48,133 nt of DNA from Paludibacter sp. (GCA_010365115.1 JAAFGX010000024.1:1-48133), one strand, 5' to 3'. Positions 26,831 through 37,375 are shown, counted from the stretch's first letter. A program made the numbers and translations. The notes: a model not told the origin generated them from the sequence alone.

Positions 26831-28348
26831 TTAGTATCCATTGTTTTGTGTGATATTTGGATTCACATCAATATTAGTTTGTGGAATTGGGAATAAATAA
26901 TCTCGAGTTTTGTCAAATGTTGCACGAGGCTCAGTTGAATTTGCCCCCTTAAACACGATATCACCTAAATCACGCCGTTTAATATCAAACCAACGTTTCC
27001 ATTCAAAACCAAATTCAACTCTTCGTTCTTCCATTATTAAGTCGATGAATGTTGCTTTTGATAATCCTGTAGTTACCGAAGCAGGATAAGTTCTGATAGT
27101 TCCCGCCGCATTACGCGCTCTGATTCTTACTTGATTCACATAATCTTCGGCTTCGGTATTCGGTCCATTTTTCACTTCACACAAAGCTTCTGCAGCAATT
27201 AACAATACTTCGGCATAGCGCATATCCTGATAATTGTTATCGGAATAACGATTCGCTTGCGTAATGAAGGCATCACCTGGAAATCTGGAGAATTTGGCTA
27301 TATGTGGCCTTTTTTCAGCCCATGTTGTATAATGTTTTCCGGCAAGTAGTGAGTCAAAACTTACCACTTTTCTGTAATCATTTGCATTAAACGAATTATA
27401 AACAGCAAGCTTTGGTACTAATGAACCAAAACCGGCATTGTAATCTTTAGGCATTGTCATTGATGCCATTATATCATCGTTGTAAGCACCTCCACCATTG
27501 ACTCCAGAAACGCCAATGACATTCGCAAGAAAATCTATTGAATAGATTGTTTCTTTTATTGTATTTACAGTCTTTATTGCCTTGAAAAGATTTTGATAAT
27601 CGGCTTCAAGCATATAGTTGAATGTGCTTTTATTATCAATTACATATTTTGCTTCTGTATATGAATTTTGAAAATCTTTAAGTGTAAGATATACTGATGC
27701 TAAATACGATGCAGCAGTACCTTTTGTAGGACGTGATCTGCAATCAGAAGGTTGTAAGTTTGGTAACCATTGTTTAGCAAACTTTAGATCAGTAATGATG
27801 TTTTCGTAAACTTTGCTTTCAGGTGTTTTAAAAATGGTTGCAACACTTGCAGGATCCGAAACTGGTTTATCGATATAAGGTAAGTCGCCAAAACATCGCA
27901 CTAATTGATAATAACTAAAAGCCCTATTGAATTTACATTCGGCTATGAGTGGATTGATGTCCTCCTCGCTTAAATTCAGTGATATTGCTCCGGCTTCGGC
28001 AGTATTTGCGGCAGCTATTGCTACATAAAACTGATTCCAAATCGATCTCATCATCGAGTTATTCGAATTTAATCCATCAAAATTATTGACAAATCCACGA
28101 TCGGCATTTGGAACGGCAAGGTCGCACATGTCATCTCTGAAAAGTAGAGCAGAAACAAATTGACGACCATATAAATTTTCGTGTGCCAACGTTCCATTAA
28201 AAGCAAGAACTGCAGCCTGTACATCCCTTTTTGTTTTGAAAAAACCTTCGGGAGCTAATAGACCAACTGGTTTTTCGACCAAGTCGGTACAACTATAAAT
28301 TCCAGTGAAAAGTACTATTGAAAGCACTAAATATTTTAATATTTTCAT
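26831..28348 (-). CDS. SusD/RagB family glycan-binding lipoprotein
   Basis: 505 residues. Lipoprotein signal with the lipobox Cys in GIYSCTDLVEKPVG. The SusD TPR core includes AECKFNRAFSYYQLVRCFGDLPY, and the C-terminal RagB/SusD part has YSDNNYQDMRYAEVLLIAAEAL and EERRVEFGFEWKRWFDIKRR, ending LFPIPQTNIDVNPNITQN. It caps the SusC pore and captures glycans at the cell surface. Encoded 24 bp after susC in one operon. Confidence 0.95.
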   Translation of the reverse strand: MKILKYLVLSIVLFTGIYSCTDLVEKPVGLLAPEGFFKTKRDVQAAVLAFNGTLAHENLYGRQFVSALLFRDDMCDLAVPNADRGFVNNFDGLNSNNSMMRSIWNQFYVAIAAANTAEAGAISLNLSEEDINPLIAECKFNRAFSYYQLVRCFGDLPYIDKPVSDPASVATIFKTPESKVYENIITDLKFAKQWLPNLQPSDCRSRPTKGTAASYLASVYLTLKDFQNSYTEAKYVIDNKSTFNYMLEADYQNLFKAIKTVNTIKETIYSIDFLANVIGVSGVNGGGAYNDDIMASMTMPKDYNAGFGSLVPKLAVYNSFNANDYRKVVSFDSLLAGKHYTTWAEKRPHIAKFSRFPGDAFITQANRYSDNNYQDMRYAEVLLIAAEALCEVKNGPNTEAEDYVNQVRIRARNAAGTIRTYPASVTTGLSKATFIDLIMEERRVEFGFEWKRWFDIKRRDLGDIVFKGANSTEPRATFDKTRDYLFPIPQTNIDVNPNITQNNGY

Positions 28349-28372
28349 ATATGTATTATTTATTTTGAATTG

Positions 28373-31300
28373 TTAGAAAGCTACGTTCAAACCTACTGTA
28401 ATTGATTTAGCCATTGGATAACTGGCATAGTCGGTTCCTTGGTTTGTATTTGATGTTCTGTAATTTACTTCAGGATCGAAACCCCTATAATCGGTTATTG
28501 TAAATAGATTTTGGGCACTCACATACACTCTTAATTTCTGAATTTGGAGTTTTTGAATGATGTTCTTTGGCAAATTATATCCAAACATTATATTTTTTAT
28601 TCTGATATAACTACCATCCATTACCCATCTCGAAGAAGGTTTTAATGAACGCGAGAGGTTTTTTATTGGAACATTTGTATTGGTATTGGTTGGTGACCAG
28701 CTCTTTAATACTTCTCTGGTAGCATTATAACCATAAGAACCTAAGTTTTCCAATTCCTGTAGTTGATAACTGTAAATATCATTGCCTTGTGAACCATTTA
28801 TAAAGATGGTAAGGTCAAAACCTTTGTATTTGAACTCATTGTTAAATCCAAAAAAGAAATCAGGATTTGGATTCCCAATAATTTTTTGATCATTTGTGTT
28901 TAGTATATTATCAGGTTGGCCAGTAAGTTTGCCATCTGTGCCCATACCGTCAACATCCTTATACTTTTCACCTCCGACCATTTGTTCAAAACCTGCACCG
29001 GGAATAAAAGTGTCACCAGTCTGATAAACACCATCGTAAGTATAACCATAAAAGCTTCCCAAAGGCTCACCTTCTCTCATGATACGAGCATTGGCAAATC
29101 CTGGCCAATGACCAGGGTTATTTCCGTACAGAATATCTTTATGATTGGGGAGTTCAAGAATTTTATTTTTGTTAAAGGAAATATTGAAATCGGTATTCCA
29201 CTCAAATTTTCCTGTAATGTTCTTGCTATTTACGCTGAATTCTAAACCTTTATTTTCTAATTTTCCAACATTTTGAATTTGGTTAAAGATACCAGAATAA
29301 GGTGGTAAGTTTACTGAAAAAAGCAAATCTTTAGTTACATTTCGGTATGCATCTACGGTTAGACTAATTCTATTCTTCAAAAAACCTATATCGATACCAA
29401 TATTAGCCGAGGCTGTACTTTCCCATTTTAGATTGTCATTTGCAACTGCGCTTGGTAGAACAGCAGTTACCGGAACACCATTCACAATGGATAGAACTGG
29501 AGTTAATCTGGCAAGCGTTTGATATGAGTTAATGGCCTGATTACCAACAACACCATAAGAAGCTCGCCATTTCCACTGACTGATAAGTTTCTGGTTTTGC
29601 ATAAAGTTTTCATTGTGCATGTTCCAGGCAAACGAACCCGATGGGAAAAAAGCCCATTTGTGGTTTTTACTGAATTTTGAAGACCCATCGTATCGTGACG
29701 TAACAGTCAATAAATATCTATTGCTGAACGAATAATTTAATCTACCATAGAATGACGTCAATTGTTCACTGATTAGCTTTGAGGTTGCTATTGATGGAGT
29801 TACAGTACCAGCACCCATATTCCAATATGTGAAAGCATCTGTAATAAAAGCATTCGAAGTAGCTCCCCAATTTTCATCCCAATCATTAGCATACGAATAA
29901 CCAGCCATTACATTAATTTTATGGTTTTCGGCAAATGTCTGATTGAAATTAAAATAATCTTCTGAAACAATCGACGTATTTTTCGAAGCACTCATACTGG
30001 CATTTCCTTTCCCCGCAGCAAGACTTGTAAGCGAAGATGCATAAGTACCAGTTCTATCGTTTTTGGTAGTAATTCCAAAAGTAGATTTGAAACTAAGATT
30101 TTTTAGAATAAAATATTCTCCCGAAAGATTTGTCTGAAAACGATCGCTGATAACATTTCTGGTGTTTTCATGTAGAACAGTATATGGATTATCAATAGGG
30201 TCACCCAATTTTGCGAGTGAATAGGTAACTCCGTCAGGCTTGTAGATTCCCTGATCGGGCATAAACCTTAATGCAGATCCAATAACACCGGCCTGTGCGG
30301 CACCACCAGAAGATTCTTGGGTAAGTACTCCGTCTTGACCTGTTCTTTGTGCAAACAGATTAACTCCAACATTAAATTTCTCGTTAACTTTTAAATTTAC
30401 ATTACTTGTAATCGACATTTTTTCATAACCCGAGCCGATTATTAAACCATCTTGATTGTAGTATGAGCCTGAAACATAATAATTTGCATTATCAGAGCCT
30501 CCTGAAAGTGATATTTGATGTGTTTGTACGTTTCCTTTTTGGAAAATAACATCTTGCCAATCGGTATCAAATCCATCACTTACATAGGTTGGATAAAAAG
30601 TTTTATTGAAATCAAGAAATTCTTGAGCGTTCATTAAATCTATACGTTTCGTTATTGATTGCTCTGAGTATGATGCATTATATTCAATTCTTTTATTTCC
30701 TTTGCTACCTTTTTTTGTAGTAATCATAATTACCCCATTGGCACCTCTTGAACCATAAATAGCTGTAGATGAAGCATCCTTTAATATTTCCATCGATTCA
30801 ATATCCTCTGGTTGAGGTAAAAAAGCACCTGGAAATCCATCCACTACATACAATGGTGTACTGCTAGCGTTAATTGAGGAACCACCCCTGATTTTCACTG
30901 TCATCGATCCGCCAGGTTCTCCATTGTTAGACGTTATTTGTACTCCTGATGCACGACCTTGTAAAGCTTCTACTGCTCCAGCCGTTGGAAAAGAACTTAG
31001 TTGTTGTGCATTAACTGATGAAACCGAACCTGTTAAATCACTTCTTTTCATTGAACCATAACCCACTACTACAATTTCGTCTAGTGTTTTGGTGTCCTCA
31101 TCGAGTTTCACTTTATAATTGATACGATTGTCAACGATTACTTCTTCTGATATATAACCAATATAGGAAATTTTTAATAAATCTTTGATTTTTACCTCCA
31201 AGCTAAATTTACCATCATTATCGGTTATTGCTCCTGCATTTTGACCCTTTACCAAAATACTTGCTCCAATGATAGGTTCACCATTAGCATCGGTTATAAG

Positions 31301-31657
31301 TCCTGTGATTTTTTTTGGACTTCCGGATTTTTCGGTTTCTTTTGTTTGCTTTTTCTCAATCAAGTACAATTTGTTGTTCTTGATTTCATACTCGATATTC
31401 GTGTCTTTCAACAATAGTGTCAATGCTTCATCAACCTCCACAGAGTTTACATTGATACTTACCTTTCGGTTTAAGTCAACAATCTGTTCGCTGTATACAG
31501 GCGATAATCCAGTTTGTTGTTTAATGGAGTTTAACACTTTCTCGAAGGTCTCGTTTTGAAACGAAAGAGTTACTTTCTGTGCTGTCGCATTAATTGCAAA
31601 AACGGCCAGAAACAAGGATAGCAAAATGACTTTTGCCAATGGTTTTCTTTTTTTCAT
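28373..31657 (-). CDS. SusC/RagA TonB-dependent glycan transporter with STN domain
   Basis: 1094 residues. Signal peptide (1-26), secretin/TonB short N-terminal (STN) domain (about 27-105), carboxypeptidase-regulatory-like domain (about 115-200; GLITDANGEPIIGASILVKG), plug with GSMKRSDLTGSVSS and VDGFPGAFLPQPEDIESMEI, then a 22-strand-type barrel ending in a Phe. The STN domain marks it as a sensor-transporter that signals to FecR. It imports oligosaccharides with TonB energy. A degenerate copy of its 5' end lies at 45283-45477. Confidence 0.95.
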   Translation of the reverse strand: MKKRKPLAKVILLSLFLAVFAINATAQKVTLSFQNETFEKVLNSIKQQTGLSPVYSEQIVDLNRKVSINVNSVEVDEALTLLLKDTNIEYEIKNNKLYLIEKKQTKETEKSGSPKKITGLITDANGEPIIGASILVKGQNAGAITDNDGKFSLEVKIKDLLKISYIGYISEEVIVDNRINYKVKLDEDTKTLDEIVVVGYGSMKRSDLTGSVSSVNAQQLSSFPTAGAVEALQGRASGVQITSNNGEPGGSMTVKIRGGSSINASSTPLYVVDGFPGAFLPQPEDIESMEILKDASSTAIYGSRGANGVIMITTKKGSKGNKRIEYNASYSEQSITKRIDLMNAQEFLDFNKTFYPTYVSDGFDTDWQDVIFQKGNVQTHQISLSGGSDNANYYVSGSYYNQDGLIIGSGYEKMSITSNVNLKVNEKFNVGVNLFAQRTGQDGVLTQESSGGAAQAGVIGSALRFMPDQGIYKPDGVTYSLAKLGDPIDNPYTVLHENTRNVISDRFQTNLSGEYFILKNLSFKSTFGITTKNDRTGTYASSLTSLAAGKGNASMSASKNTSIVSEDYFNFNQTFAENHKINVMAGYSYANDWDENWGATSNAFITDAFTYWNMGAGTVTPSIATSKLISEQLTSFYGRLNYSFSNRYLLTVTSRYDGSSKFSKNHKWAFFPSGSFAWNMHNENFMQNQKLISQWKWRASYGVVGNQAINSYQTLARLTPVLSIVNGVPVTAVLPSAVANDNLKWESTASANIGIDIGFLKNRISLTVDAYRNVTKDLLFSVNLPPYSGIFNQIQNVGKLENKGLEFSVNSKNITGKFEWNTDFNISFNKNKILELPNHKDILYGNNPGHWPGFANARIMREGEPLGSFYGYTYDGVYQTGDTFIPGAGFEQMVGGEKYKDVDGMGTDGKLTGQPDNILNTNDQKIIGNPNPDFFFGFNNEFKYKGFDLTIFINGSQGNDIYSYQLQELENLGSYGYNATREVLKSWSPTNTNTNVPIKNLSRSLKPSSRWVMDGSYIRIKNIMFGYNLPKNIIQKLQIQKLRVYVSAQNLFTITDYRGFDPEVNYRTSNTNQGTDYASYPMAKSITVGLNVAF

Positions 31658-31737
31658 GCACTTGTAATTTTTAAAGTTAGTTTTTTTTTATTTGTATTCA
31701 GTAAACACCTAATTTGAAAAAAGGTATGAGTGTATAT

Positions 31738-31791
31738 AAAAAAAAATAAACCTGTTGAAATACAAATTTTCTTTTTGTATAGTCAACAGGT
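31738..31791 (-). terminator. Terminator after fecR
   Basis: On the minus strand, CCTGTTGA and TCAACAGG, plus TACAAA/TTTGTA inside, form a long hairpin, followed by a T-rich run (TTTATTTTTTTTT). It ends the sigma-fecR unit before susC. A diverged copy of this hairpin occurs at 45575-45613. Confidence 0.7.
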
Positions 31792-31813
31792 CTAAATATA
31801 TATTCAAATTAGA

Positions 31814-32797
31814 CTAATTTAATGTCGAAATAGTGAAACTATTCTCATTCTTCCTTGCAAATTTAATTTTTGATACTTTTTCCAAATCATTTACAATTTC
31901 GTCAATATTGATTTTGCTGGTTGAAATACTAAATCTATATTTTAACAAACTGCTGTCTTTTACATCGAATTTTACCTCATATTGTCTTTCCAAGGTTTTT
32001 ATAATTTCTTTAAGAGGAGCACGATAAAAATTCAAGCTTTTTGTTCGCCAGGCAGTGTATAAATTCATATCGATAACTTTGCTTATTTTACATACGCCTG
32101 ATTCCTTATCATATTCAGCACTTTGTCCAACTTTCAAAGAATAAAAGTTATTTACTTTGTCGGTAATGTTCACACTTCCCTCTTCCAACGAAACCCTTAT
32201 TTTTTTATCCTCCGAATAAGCCCATACATTAAAATGCGTTCCCGTTACTCTCACTTTTATTTCGTTCAAATCAACTTCAAATGGGCGTAAGCTTTCCTTC
32301 GCAACTGAAAAATAGCCCTCGCCGCTAAGTTTTACTTTCCTTTCAAATATTCCAAACGATTTTGGGTACTCCAATCGCGAACCTGAATTCAATTGCACCA
32401 TTGTTCCATCTTGTAAAATGACATTCATTTGCTCGCCATAGGGAACAACTACTACCGCCATGTCATTACTTTCGAAAGCACCGGTACGAACTGAAACATA
32501 GGTGAATGATCCTAAAAGGAATAAAAAAGGAATCACGACAGCCGCTGCAAATTTGAAACGAAATGTTCTAACCCTCATTTTTAATTGAACGAGAAAGCGT
32601 TTCTGCATTTTATTGGAAGGGATTTCATGATCTAACCATTCGGCAATGATTTCCTCGTTCATCAGACATGATGCTTTATCAAAATGTTGCGAAAAATATT
32701 CCTGACCTTCTTTGGTTGAAAACCACTTTACTACTTGTCGAGCTTCTTCGACCGATGCTTTTTTTAAGAGAACTTTATCTATAATTTTAGAATCCAT
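31814..32797 (-). CDS. FecR-family anti-sigma factor
   Basis: 327 residues from the ATG at 32797 (MDSKIIDKV); an upstream in-frame extension has no protein-like character. Cytoplasmic N-terminal part (1-75), one membrane segment (AAAVVIPFLFLLGSFTYV), periplasmic FecR domain (VVVPYGEQMNVILQDGTMVQ, LSGEGYFSVA) and C-terminal DUF4974-type domain (LKEIIKTLERQYEVKF). It holds the ECF sigma factor and relays the SusC STN signal. Located 78 bp after the sigma gene. Confidence 0.93.
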   Translation of the reverse strand: MDSKIIDKVLLKKASVEEARQVVKWFSTKEGQEYFSQHFDKASCLMNEEIIAEWLDHEIPSNKMQKRFLVQLKMRVRTFRFKFAAAVVIPFLFLLGSFTYVSVRTGAFESNDMAVVVVPYGEQMNVILQDGTMVQLNSGSRLEYPKSFGIFERKVKLSGEGYFSVAKESLRPFEVDLNEIKVRVTGTHFNVWAYSEDKKIRVSLEEGSVNITDKVNNFYSLKVGQSAEYDKESGVCKISKVIDMNLYTAWRTKSLNFYRAPLKEIIKTLERQYEVKFDVKDSSLLKYRFSISTSKINIDEIVNDLEKVSKIKFARKNENSFTISTLN

Positions 32798-32875
32798 GCT
32801 TTTAGGTTTAAATACTATTTTATAACTGATTAAACAATCAATTAGATGAAAAGTATGAGTTGTAAACAAACAATT

Positions 32876-33460
32876 TTATATAAAATCCTTCGTTGCCAAT
32901 AAAATCATCACGATTTTATCCATTTGCGATCGCAATAATTTGATCACCTGTGTATAATGTGATTTTACTGTTGCCACGGTAATTTTCATAGCAGCAGCTA
33001 CTTCCTGATTAGTCATTCCTTTTTGAATTTTCAACATACAAACTTCCCTTTTTTGTAAAGGTAGCTTTTCTATTAATTTATAAAGGTGAGTCCTGAAATC
33101 GGTATCTTCCAAGTCGTGTAGAAAACTCACTTCAGTCTCCTTAGTCAACTGAGCCATTTCGAAATTTTTCTGAATCGCTAAATTATTATGTCTCAGTTCA
33201 TTAAGAATGTGATTTTTTAAAATAGTAAATAGAAGATTTTTTATTCCCAAATCGTAATCAAATGTTTCTCGCCCCTCCCAGAGTCGCATAAAAGTGTATT
33301 GAACAGCATCTTCGGCATAACTGTTCGACATTAAATAACGACATGCCAAAACGTACAAATATCGATGATAGGTTTCGAAAACAACAGAAAAAGCTTTTTC
33401 GTTGCCAACACGTAGTTGTATTAACAAATAGTTATCTATCGGTATGTTTTTTTTGTCCAT
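32876..33460 (-). CDS. ECF RNA polymerase sigma factor
   Basis: 194 residues from the ATG at 33460; a GTG five codons upstream is less likely. Region 2 has YLYVLACRYLMSNSYAEDAV and QYTFMRLWEGRETF; region 4 has LPLQKREVCMLKIQKGMTNQ and VAAAMKITVATVKSHYTQ. It belongs to the SusC/FecR-coupled sigma group of Bacteroidota and should activate the downstream susC operon when glycan is sensed. The motifs are complete. Confidence 0.93.
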   Translation of the reverse strand: MDKKNIPIDNYLLIQLRVGNEKAFSVVFETYHRYLYVLACRYLMSNSYAEDAVQYTFMRLWEGRETFDYDLGIKNLLFTILKNHILNELRHNNLAIQKNFEMAQLTKETEVSFLHDLEDTDFRTHLYKLIEKLPLQKREVCMLKIQKGMTNQEVAAAMKITVATVKSHYTQVIKLLRSQMDKIVMILLATKDFI

Positions 33461-33758
33461 TTGGTTTATAAACACAAGAATAAATCAGCTTGAAGAGAAT
33501 AATCTATTTACATCTGATACAATGCTGTATCTTTTGTGTTTTTAATTGCCAGCAATTTAGGATTTTACGAAAGCTAATTGTTTTGAGCTACTAATATATT
33601 GATAATTCCAACTTATGTTTGAAATTCAATGGAATCTTCAAAAAAAAAGGCTTATGCATTAATGAAAACTTTCAATAAAAATCAAGTCGTAAATAATCCT
33701 TTATACCAAAAAGAGTGGACAATTCGACCACCATCATCTACATATGTTTCAATGCAAA

Positions 33759-35714
33759 TTATTTCACTATTAACTTTTGGTTAATACTGTTTTGACTATC
33801 GCTAACCTTAACAAGATAGAATCCTTTATTAAGAACACCATTAGTCATTAAGTTCATTTTTGAAGCATTTTCGATTGAACGGCTGTAGACCATTTTGCCG
33901 TTGATGTCGAAAATTTCAAGGTTTGCCTTTTCCAATTTTTCACCAAAGTCAATGGTTAAATCACCATTTTGCGTTAAAGGATTAGGATATAACCGAAAGT
34001 TCTTGTCAATATCCGTAATGTTGTTATTTGAAAGTCCGGTGCTAATAGCTGTACCTGCTACAACTAAGTTTTCGAGTTTTAAATTGCAATCTTGGGTAAT
34101 AATTGAAAAATAATTTAATGATGTAACACTTGCCTGTTCAGTTCTGAAAGAGTAATTTGTTCCAATTATCACTTCTGTACCACCTTGAGGGGTCACAAAA
34201 ACATCATATTTTCGTGTAGCCACATTAATTACCATTTTAACATGATACTTATTACCGGCAGTATAAGCAAGTACATTTTCGGCTACATACGCACTAGCAT
34301 TACGAGCGAAAATATTAGTTTTAAACTGTGTGGCACAAGCAATTAAAGAATAGAGAGAACCAGAAGGTGTGCTTGTTGAAAAGCCAACAAGACCATCCAT
34401 GTTGTCACTGGCAGGAGTAGCATCGAATTCGGCAGTAAAAGTGCTGGTTTGAGGGGCAATTTGGAATGATGTCCATGGTACAGGAACACCACAACCGAAT
34501 ACTGTAGCAACTGTTAATGGACTACTTTCATTCGAAATATTCCCTGCCGCATCTTTAGCTTTTACTGTTGCTATGAATGTAGAACTAGATGTTAATCCGG
34601 TTATGGCTACAGATGTGGTTGCTGATGATGATTTTAGAACACCATTTAAATAAATATCATATCCAATAACACCAACATTATCTGACGATGCATTCCAATT
34701 TAAAGTAAAACCAGTACTCCCAATATTGCTGGATGTTAATGTTGTTGGTACAGTTGGTGCTTGATTATCACTAGAATTGTTTGTACGTCTTGGTTTCATG
34801 AATTCGTAGGTAGTATGACCTTCATATATTTTCATTTCATCGTAATATGCAACTGCGGTATAAGCATCTGTTGCAATATTCGAATTCCAGTCGAAAGCAT
34901 AAATTCCTTGTTTGAGATATGAAGTAACCATGTTTCTATATCCAACTCTTGTTGTAGTGTCAGTAACTATTTTGACTCCGTTTTTCCAAAGTTCAATAGC
35001 ACCATTGTTCAACGTGCTATTTGACCATACTACTCTCATAACATAATCCGACCATTCGCCAAGTTCTATTGATATAGGCACACCTTTACTCTCATTAGCT
35101 GCATTAATATTCCAACGCCAGGTTAAAGTAAACATACCTACATTTGGATTGTTTGAATTGGGCTTACGATAAAAAGCCAAAGGAGGATTTTCTGTATTTC
35201 CATCAAGGTTAATGCCATCGGGGGCATGAACTTGCATATAAATTTCTCTTCCTCCGCCATCTCCAGCATCTTTTGGGTTACCATAGGCATTGTCATTTCC
35301 TACCCATTTTTCAACACCGGTGCCAGGGTTGGGAATATATAAACTCCATGCGTACCAAATTTCAGTTGGTTCGTTATTACTAGAATTGCATGTTTGGCTT
35401 TTGTATTTTAATTCAGCTCTATTGCCCTTGGTACTAGCATAATTTCCATCGCTTTGCTTACATTCGAATCGGATTACGCCATTACCCGGTCTACCGGTTA
35501 CGGCTAATGGCGTTTCAGTTAAGATACATTTGCCTGGATAAAATTGATTTTGGTTGATAGTTAATGTGCCTGAATGATCTGTCACCGCTACATTTCCTGT
35601 TCCGCCTATTGTTGCTGCGTCATAGTCGGCGAAAAAAACTTCTTGAGAAAATAACGGATTGAATATGCTTAATCCCAATGCAACAATAATAGAAATTGAT
35701 TTTTTTGATTTCAT
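33759..35714 (-). CDS. Polysaccharide-lyase-like enzyme with Fn3, lectin-like and T9SS domains
   Basis: 651 residues. Signal peptide (1-23). A beta-jelly-roll like heparin-lyase-I/PL14/PL20 enzymes (about 25-310; GNRAELK, EIWYAWSLYIP, PPLAFY, LGEWSDYVMRVVWS, YLKQGIYAFDW). A fibronectin type III domain (about 320-405; APTVPTTLTSSNIGSTG). A 150-residue module seen again in two downstream proteins (TFTAEFDATPASDNMDGLVG ... YSFRTEQASV). A T9SS sorting domain (LYPNPLTQNGDLTIDF, ending KLIVK). It probably cleaves a uronate-containing glycan; the substrate is inferred only from fold. Confidence 0.78.
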   Translation of the reverse strand: MKSKKSISIIVALGLSIFNPLFSQEVFFADYDAATIGGTGNVAVTDHSGTLTINQNQFYPGKCILTETPLAVTGRPGNGVIRFECKQSDGNYASTKGNRAELKYKSQTCNSSNNEPTEIWYAWSLYIPNPGTGVEKWVGNDNAYGNPKDAGDGGGREIYMQVHAPDGINLDGNTENPPLAFYRKPNSNNPNVGMFTLTWRWNINAANESKGVPISIELGEWSDYVMRVVWSNSTLNNGAIELWKNGVKIVTDTTTRVGYRNMVTSYLKQGIYAFDWNSNIATDAYTAVAYYDEMKIYEGHTTYEFMKPRRTNNSSDNQAPTVPTTLTSSNIGSTGFTLNWNASSDNVGVIGYDIYLNGVLKSSSATTSVAITGLTSSSTFIATVKAKDAAGNISNESSPLTVATVFGCGVPVPWTSFQIAPQTSTFTAEFDATPASDNMDGLVGFSTSTPSGSLYSLIACATQFKTNIFARNASAYVAENVLAYTAGNKYHVKMVINVATRKYDVFVTPQGGTEVIIGTNYSFRTEQASVTSLNYFSIITQDCNLKLENLVVAGTAISTGLSNNNITDIDKNFRLYPNPLTQNGDLTIDFGEKLEKANLEIFDINGKMVYSRSIENASKMNLMTNGVLNKGFYLVKVSDSQNSINQKLIVK

Positions 35715-35839
35715 TTTGATTGATTTTTAGTATTTTGATTGATTTTAGTATATTTATATGGCTCGTGCCGCTCGAATGAACACTTTACTGGCAATCAAAT
35801 ATACATTTATTTAATGCTTGGCATTATTTTTTTAAGTTA

Positions 35840-37096
35840 TTAAAATTTACATTGTAGTCTAAGTGTAAAAACATTGTCACTTAAATCTTTTTCATAACCA
35901 TAAAAATTAGTCACTTCATTTTTAATTATTTCATAGTAAGCTAGCAATCTAATATTATTAGATAATGAATAATTAAGCCCAAAACCAAATGTATGGTATG
36001 TAATATCAACTTTACCCGTTTTTGGTAATACACCAATTTCTTTTCCCTCAACTTGTGAATTTGGATCATACCAATCATATTTTGCTTCTAATTGGATGTT
36101 GGTTTTAGCAATATCATGCAGGAAAAGAAAGTAACCTCCTGAAAATTGTCTGCTAAAGGATGGTGCTGGTAACCCATTATCATCTATTGGGGCAATATCA
36201 GGTGTTTTACTACTTTTTTCTGTTCCAGCTTGTGTACCAAAAACATATTCGCCACGAAATTGAGTTTTACCTAATATCCATTTAGCTGCAAATTGAGCAT
36301 CAATGCCTTTGAACAACCTTTTAGCTAAAGCTAATGTATCGTTGGCGGTTTGTTGAAAACCACTATTCCATTCATAGTGAGTTTTCCGTTGATTATCGTA
36401 TCCGCCTTGGTTATATGAAACACCAAATTTTGTGCTTAACTTATCGTGAAAGAAGCTTTTAGTAAATGTAAGATGCGACGTGAAATCTTTCCGATTGTCA
36501 AAATCTCTATGATTAGGACCTGTGCCATTAAATACCCCAGCGTCAAGAGCAAACATATTCAAAAATGAATTGCCCTCAGGGCTAATTGTAATCATTGCCC
36601 CAAAATCCTTCTCATCTGGAAGTATCTTTTTAAATATTCGCGACCGTTCAGTATATTCAATTTTTGAAGAGGAATATGGCACTTCAAAGCTAAAGGGTCT
36701 ATTAAAAATACCAGCAGTAAAACTAACCGATTTAAACCATGGCTCCATTATTTCAACATAAATTTCGCCTACGGATATTCCCTCTTCAGTACCGCCAATT
36801 TGAAAAACATATTGAGCAATTCCTGAGCTATATTCGGCCTTCAACCTTGCTCGACGTATCATAAAACGGTTGCTTGTATTTACTGGAAAATTGCCGCCCG
36901 AAATACACTCTGCTCCCGGAGTTTCAATCGTTTGAAATTGAGTTTGAATAAAACCTGACATTTTCACTTTACTTAATAGTCCTAATTGAGGACTGTCTGT
37001 TTTTGGATGTACAGTGGATGAATCCTTTTCCTGTCCTATTGCCGACAACGAAAATAAAATCGTTGATACTGCACCTATAAAATACTTTTTAATCAT
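35840..37096 (-). CDS. Phosphate-selective porin O/P-like outer membrane protein
   Basis: 418 residues, signal peptide (1-21). Porin O/P features: VKMSGFIQTQFQT at the barrel start, NRFMIRRARLKAEYSS, GEIYVEIMEPWFKSVSFTAG, RPFSFEVPYSSSKIEYTER, and a C-terminal Phe (FTLRLQCKF). It should form an outer-membrane pore. Despite the family name the substrate could be anionic sugars; position within a glycan-use cluster favours that, by inference. Confidence 0.85.
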   Translation of the reverse strand: MIKKYFIGAVSTILFSLSAIGQEKDSSTVHPKTDSPQLGLLSKVKMSGFIQTQFQTIETPGAECISGGNFPVNTSNRFMIRRARLKAEYSSGIAQYVFQIGGTEEGISVGEIYVEIMEPWFKSVSFTAGIFNRPFSFEVPYSSSKIEYTERSRIFKKILPDEKDFGAMITISPEGNSFLNMFALDAGVFNGTGPNHRDFDNRKDFTSHLTFTKSFFHDKLSTKFGVSYNQGGYDNQRKTHYEWNSGFQQTANDTLALAKRLFKGIDAQFAAKWILGKTQFRGEYVFGTQAGTEKSSKTPDIAPIDDNGLPAPSFSRQFSGGYFLFLHDIAKTNIQLEAKYDWYDPNSQVEGKEIGVLPKTGKVDITYHTFGFGLNYSLSNNIRLLAYYEIIKNEVTNFYGYEKDLSDNVFTLRLQCKF

Positions 37097-37213
37097 AAAA
37101 CTTCAATTTTCAATAAATTCATTAATAATTAATACTATAGCTTAATTTATTTTGAAGGATAAGTTGCAAAATCAGGCAAAAAACCGCAATAATCTATGAA
37201 AACTGCAATTAAA

Positions 37214-37375
37214 TTACTTAACCACAATTTTTTGGATGTAATTATTATTACCTAGGTTTACTTTCAAAAGATACATACCACTTTGAATGTTCTATTTAAT
37301 TTTGACTTTTGATTCACCATTAATAAAATTTCTGAAAATAACTTTAGCACTAATGTCCGAGATTTCAACAATTGA
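37214..37375 (-). pseudogene. Orphan T9SS sorting-domain remnant
   Basis: About 53 codons read VEISDISAKVIFRNFINGES, then a TAG stop, then NIQSGMYLLKV...NYIQKIVVK and TAA. This is the C-terminal part of a T9SS type A sorting domain. The rest of its gene is gone. It resembles the ends of the two T9SS proteins at 42953 and 44263. Confidence 0.75.
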
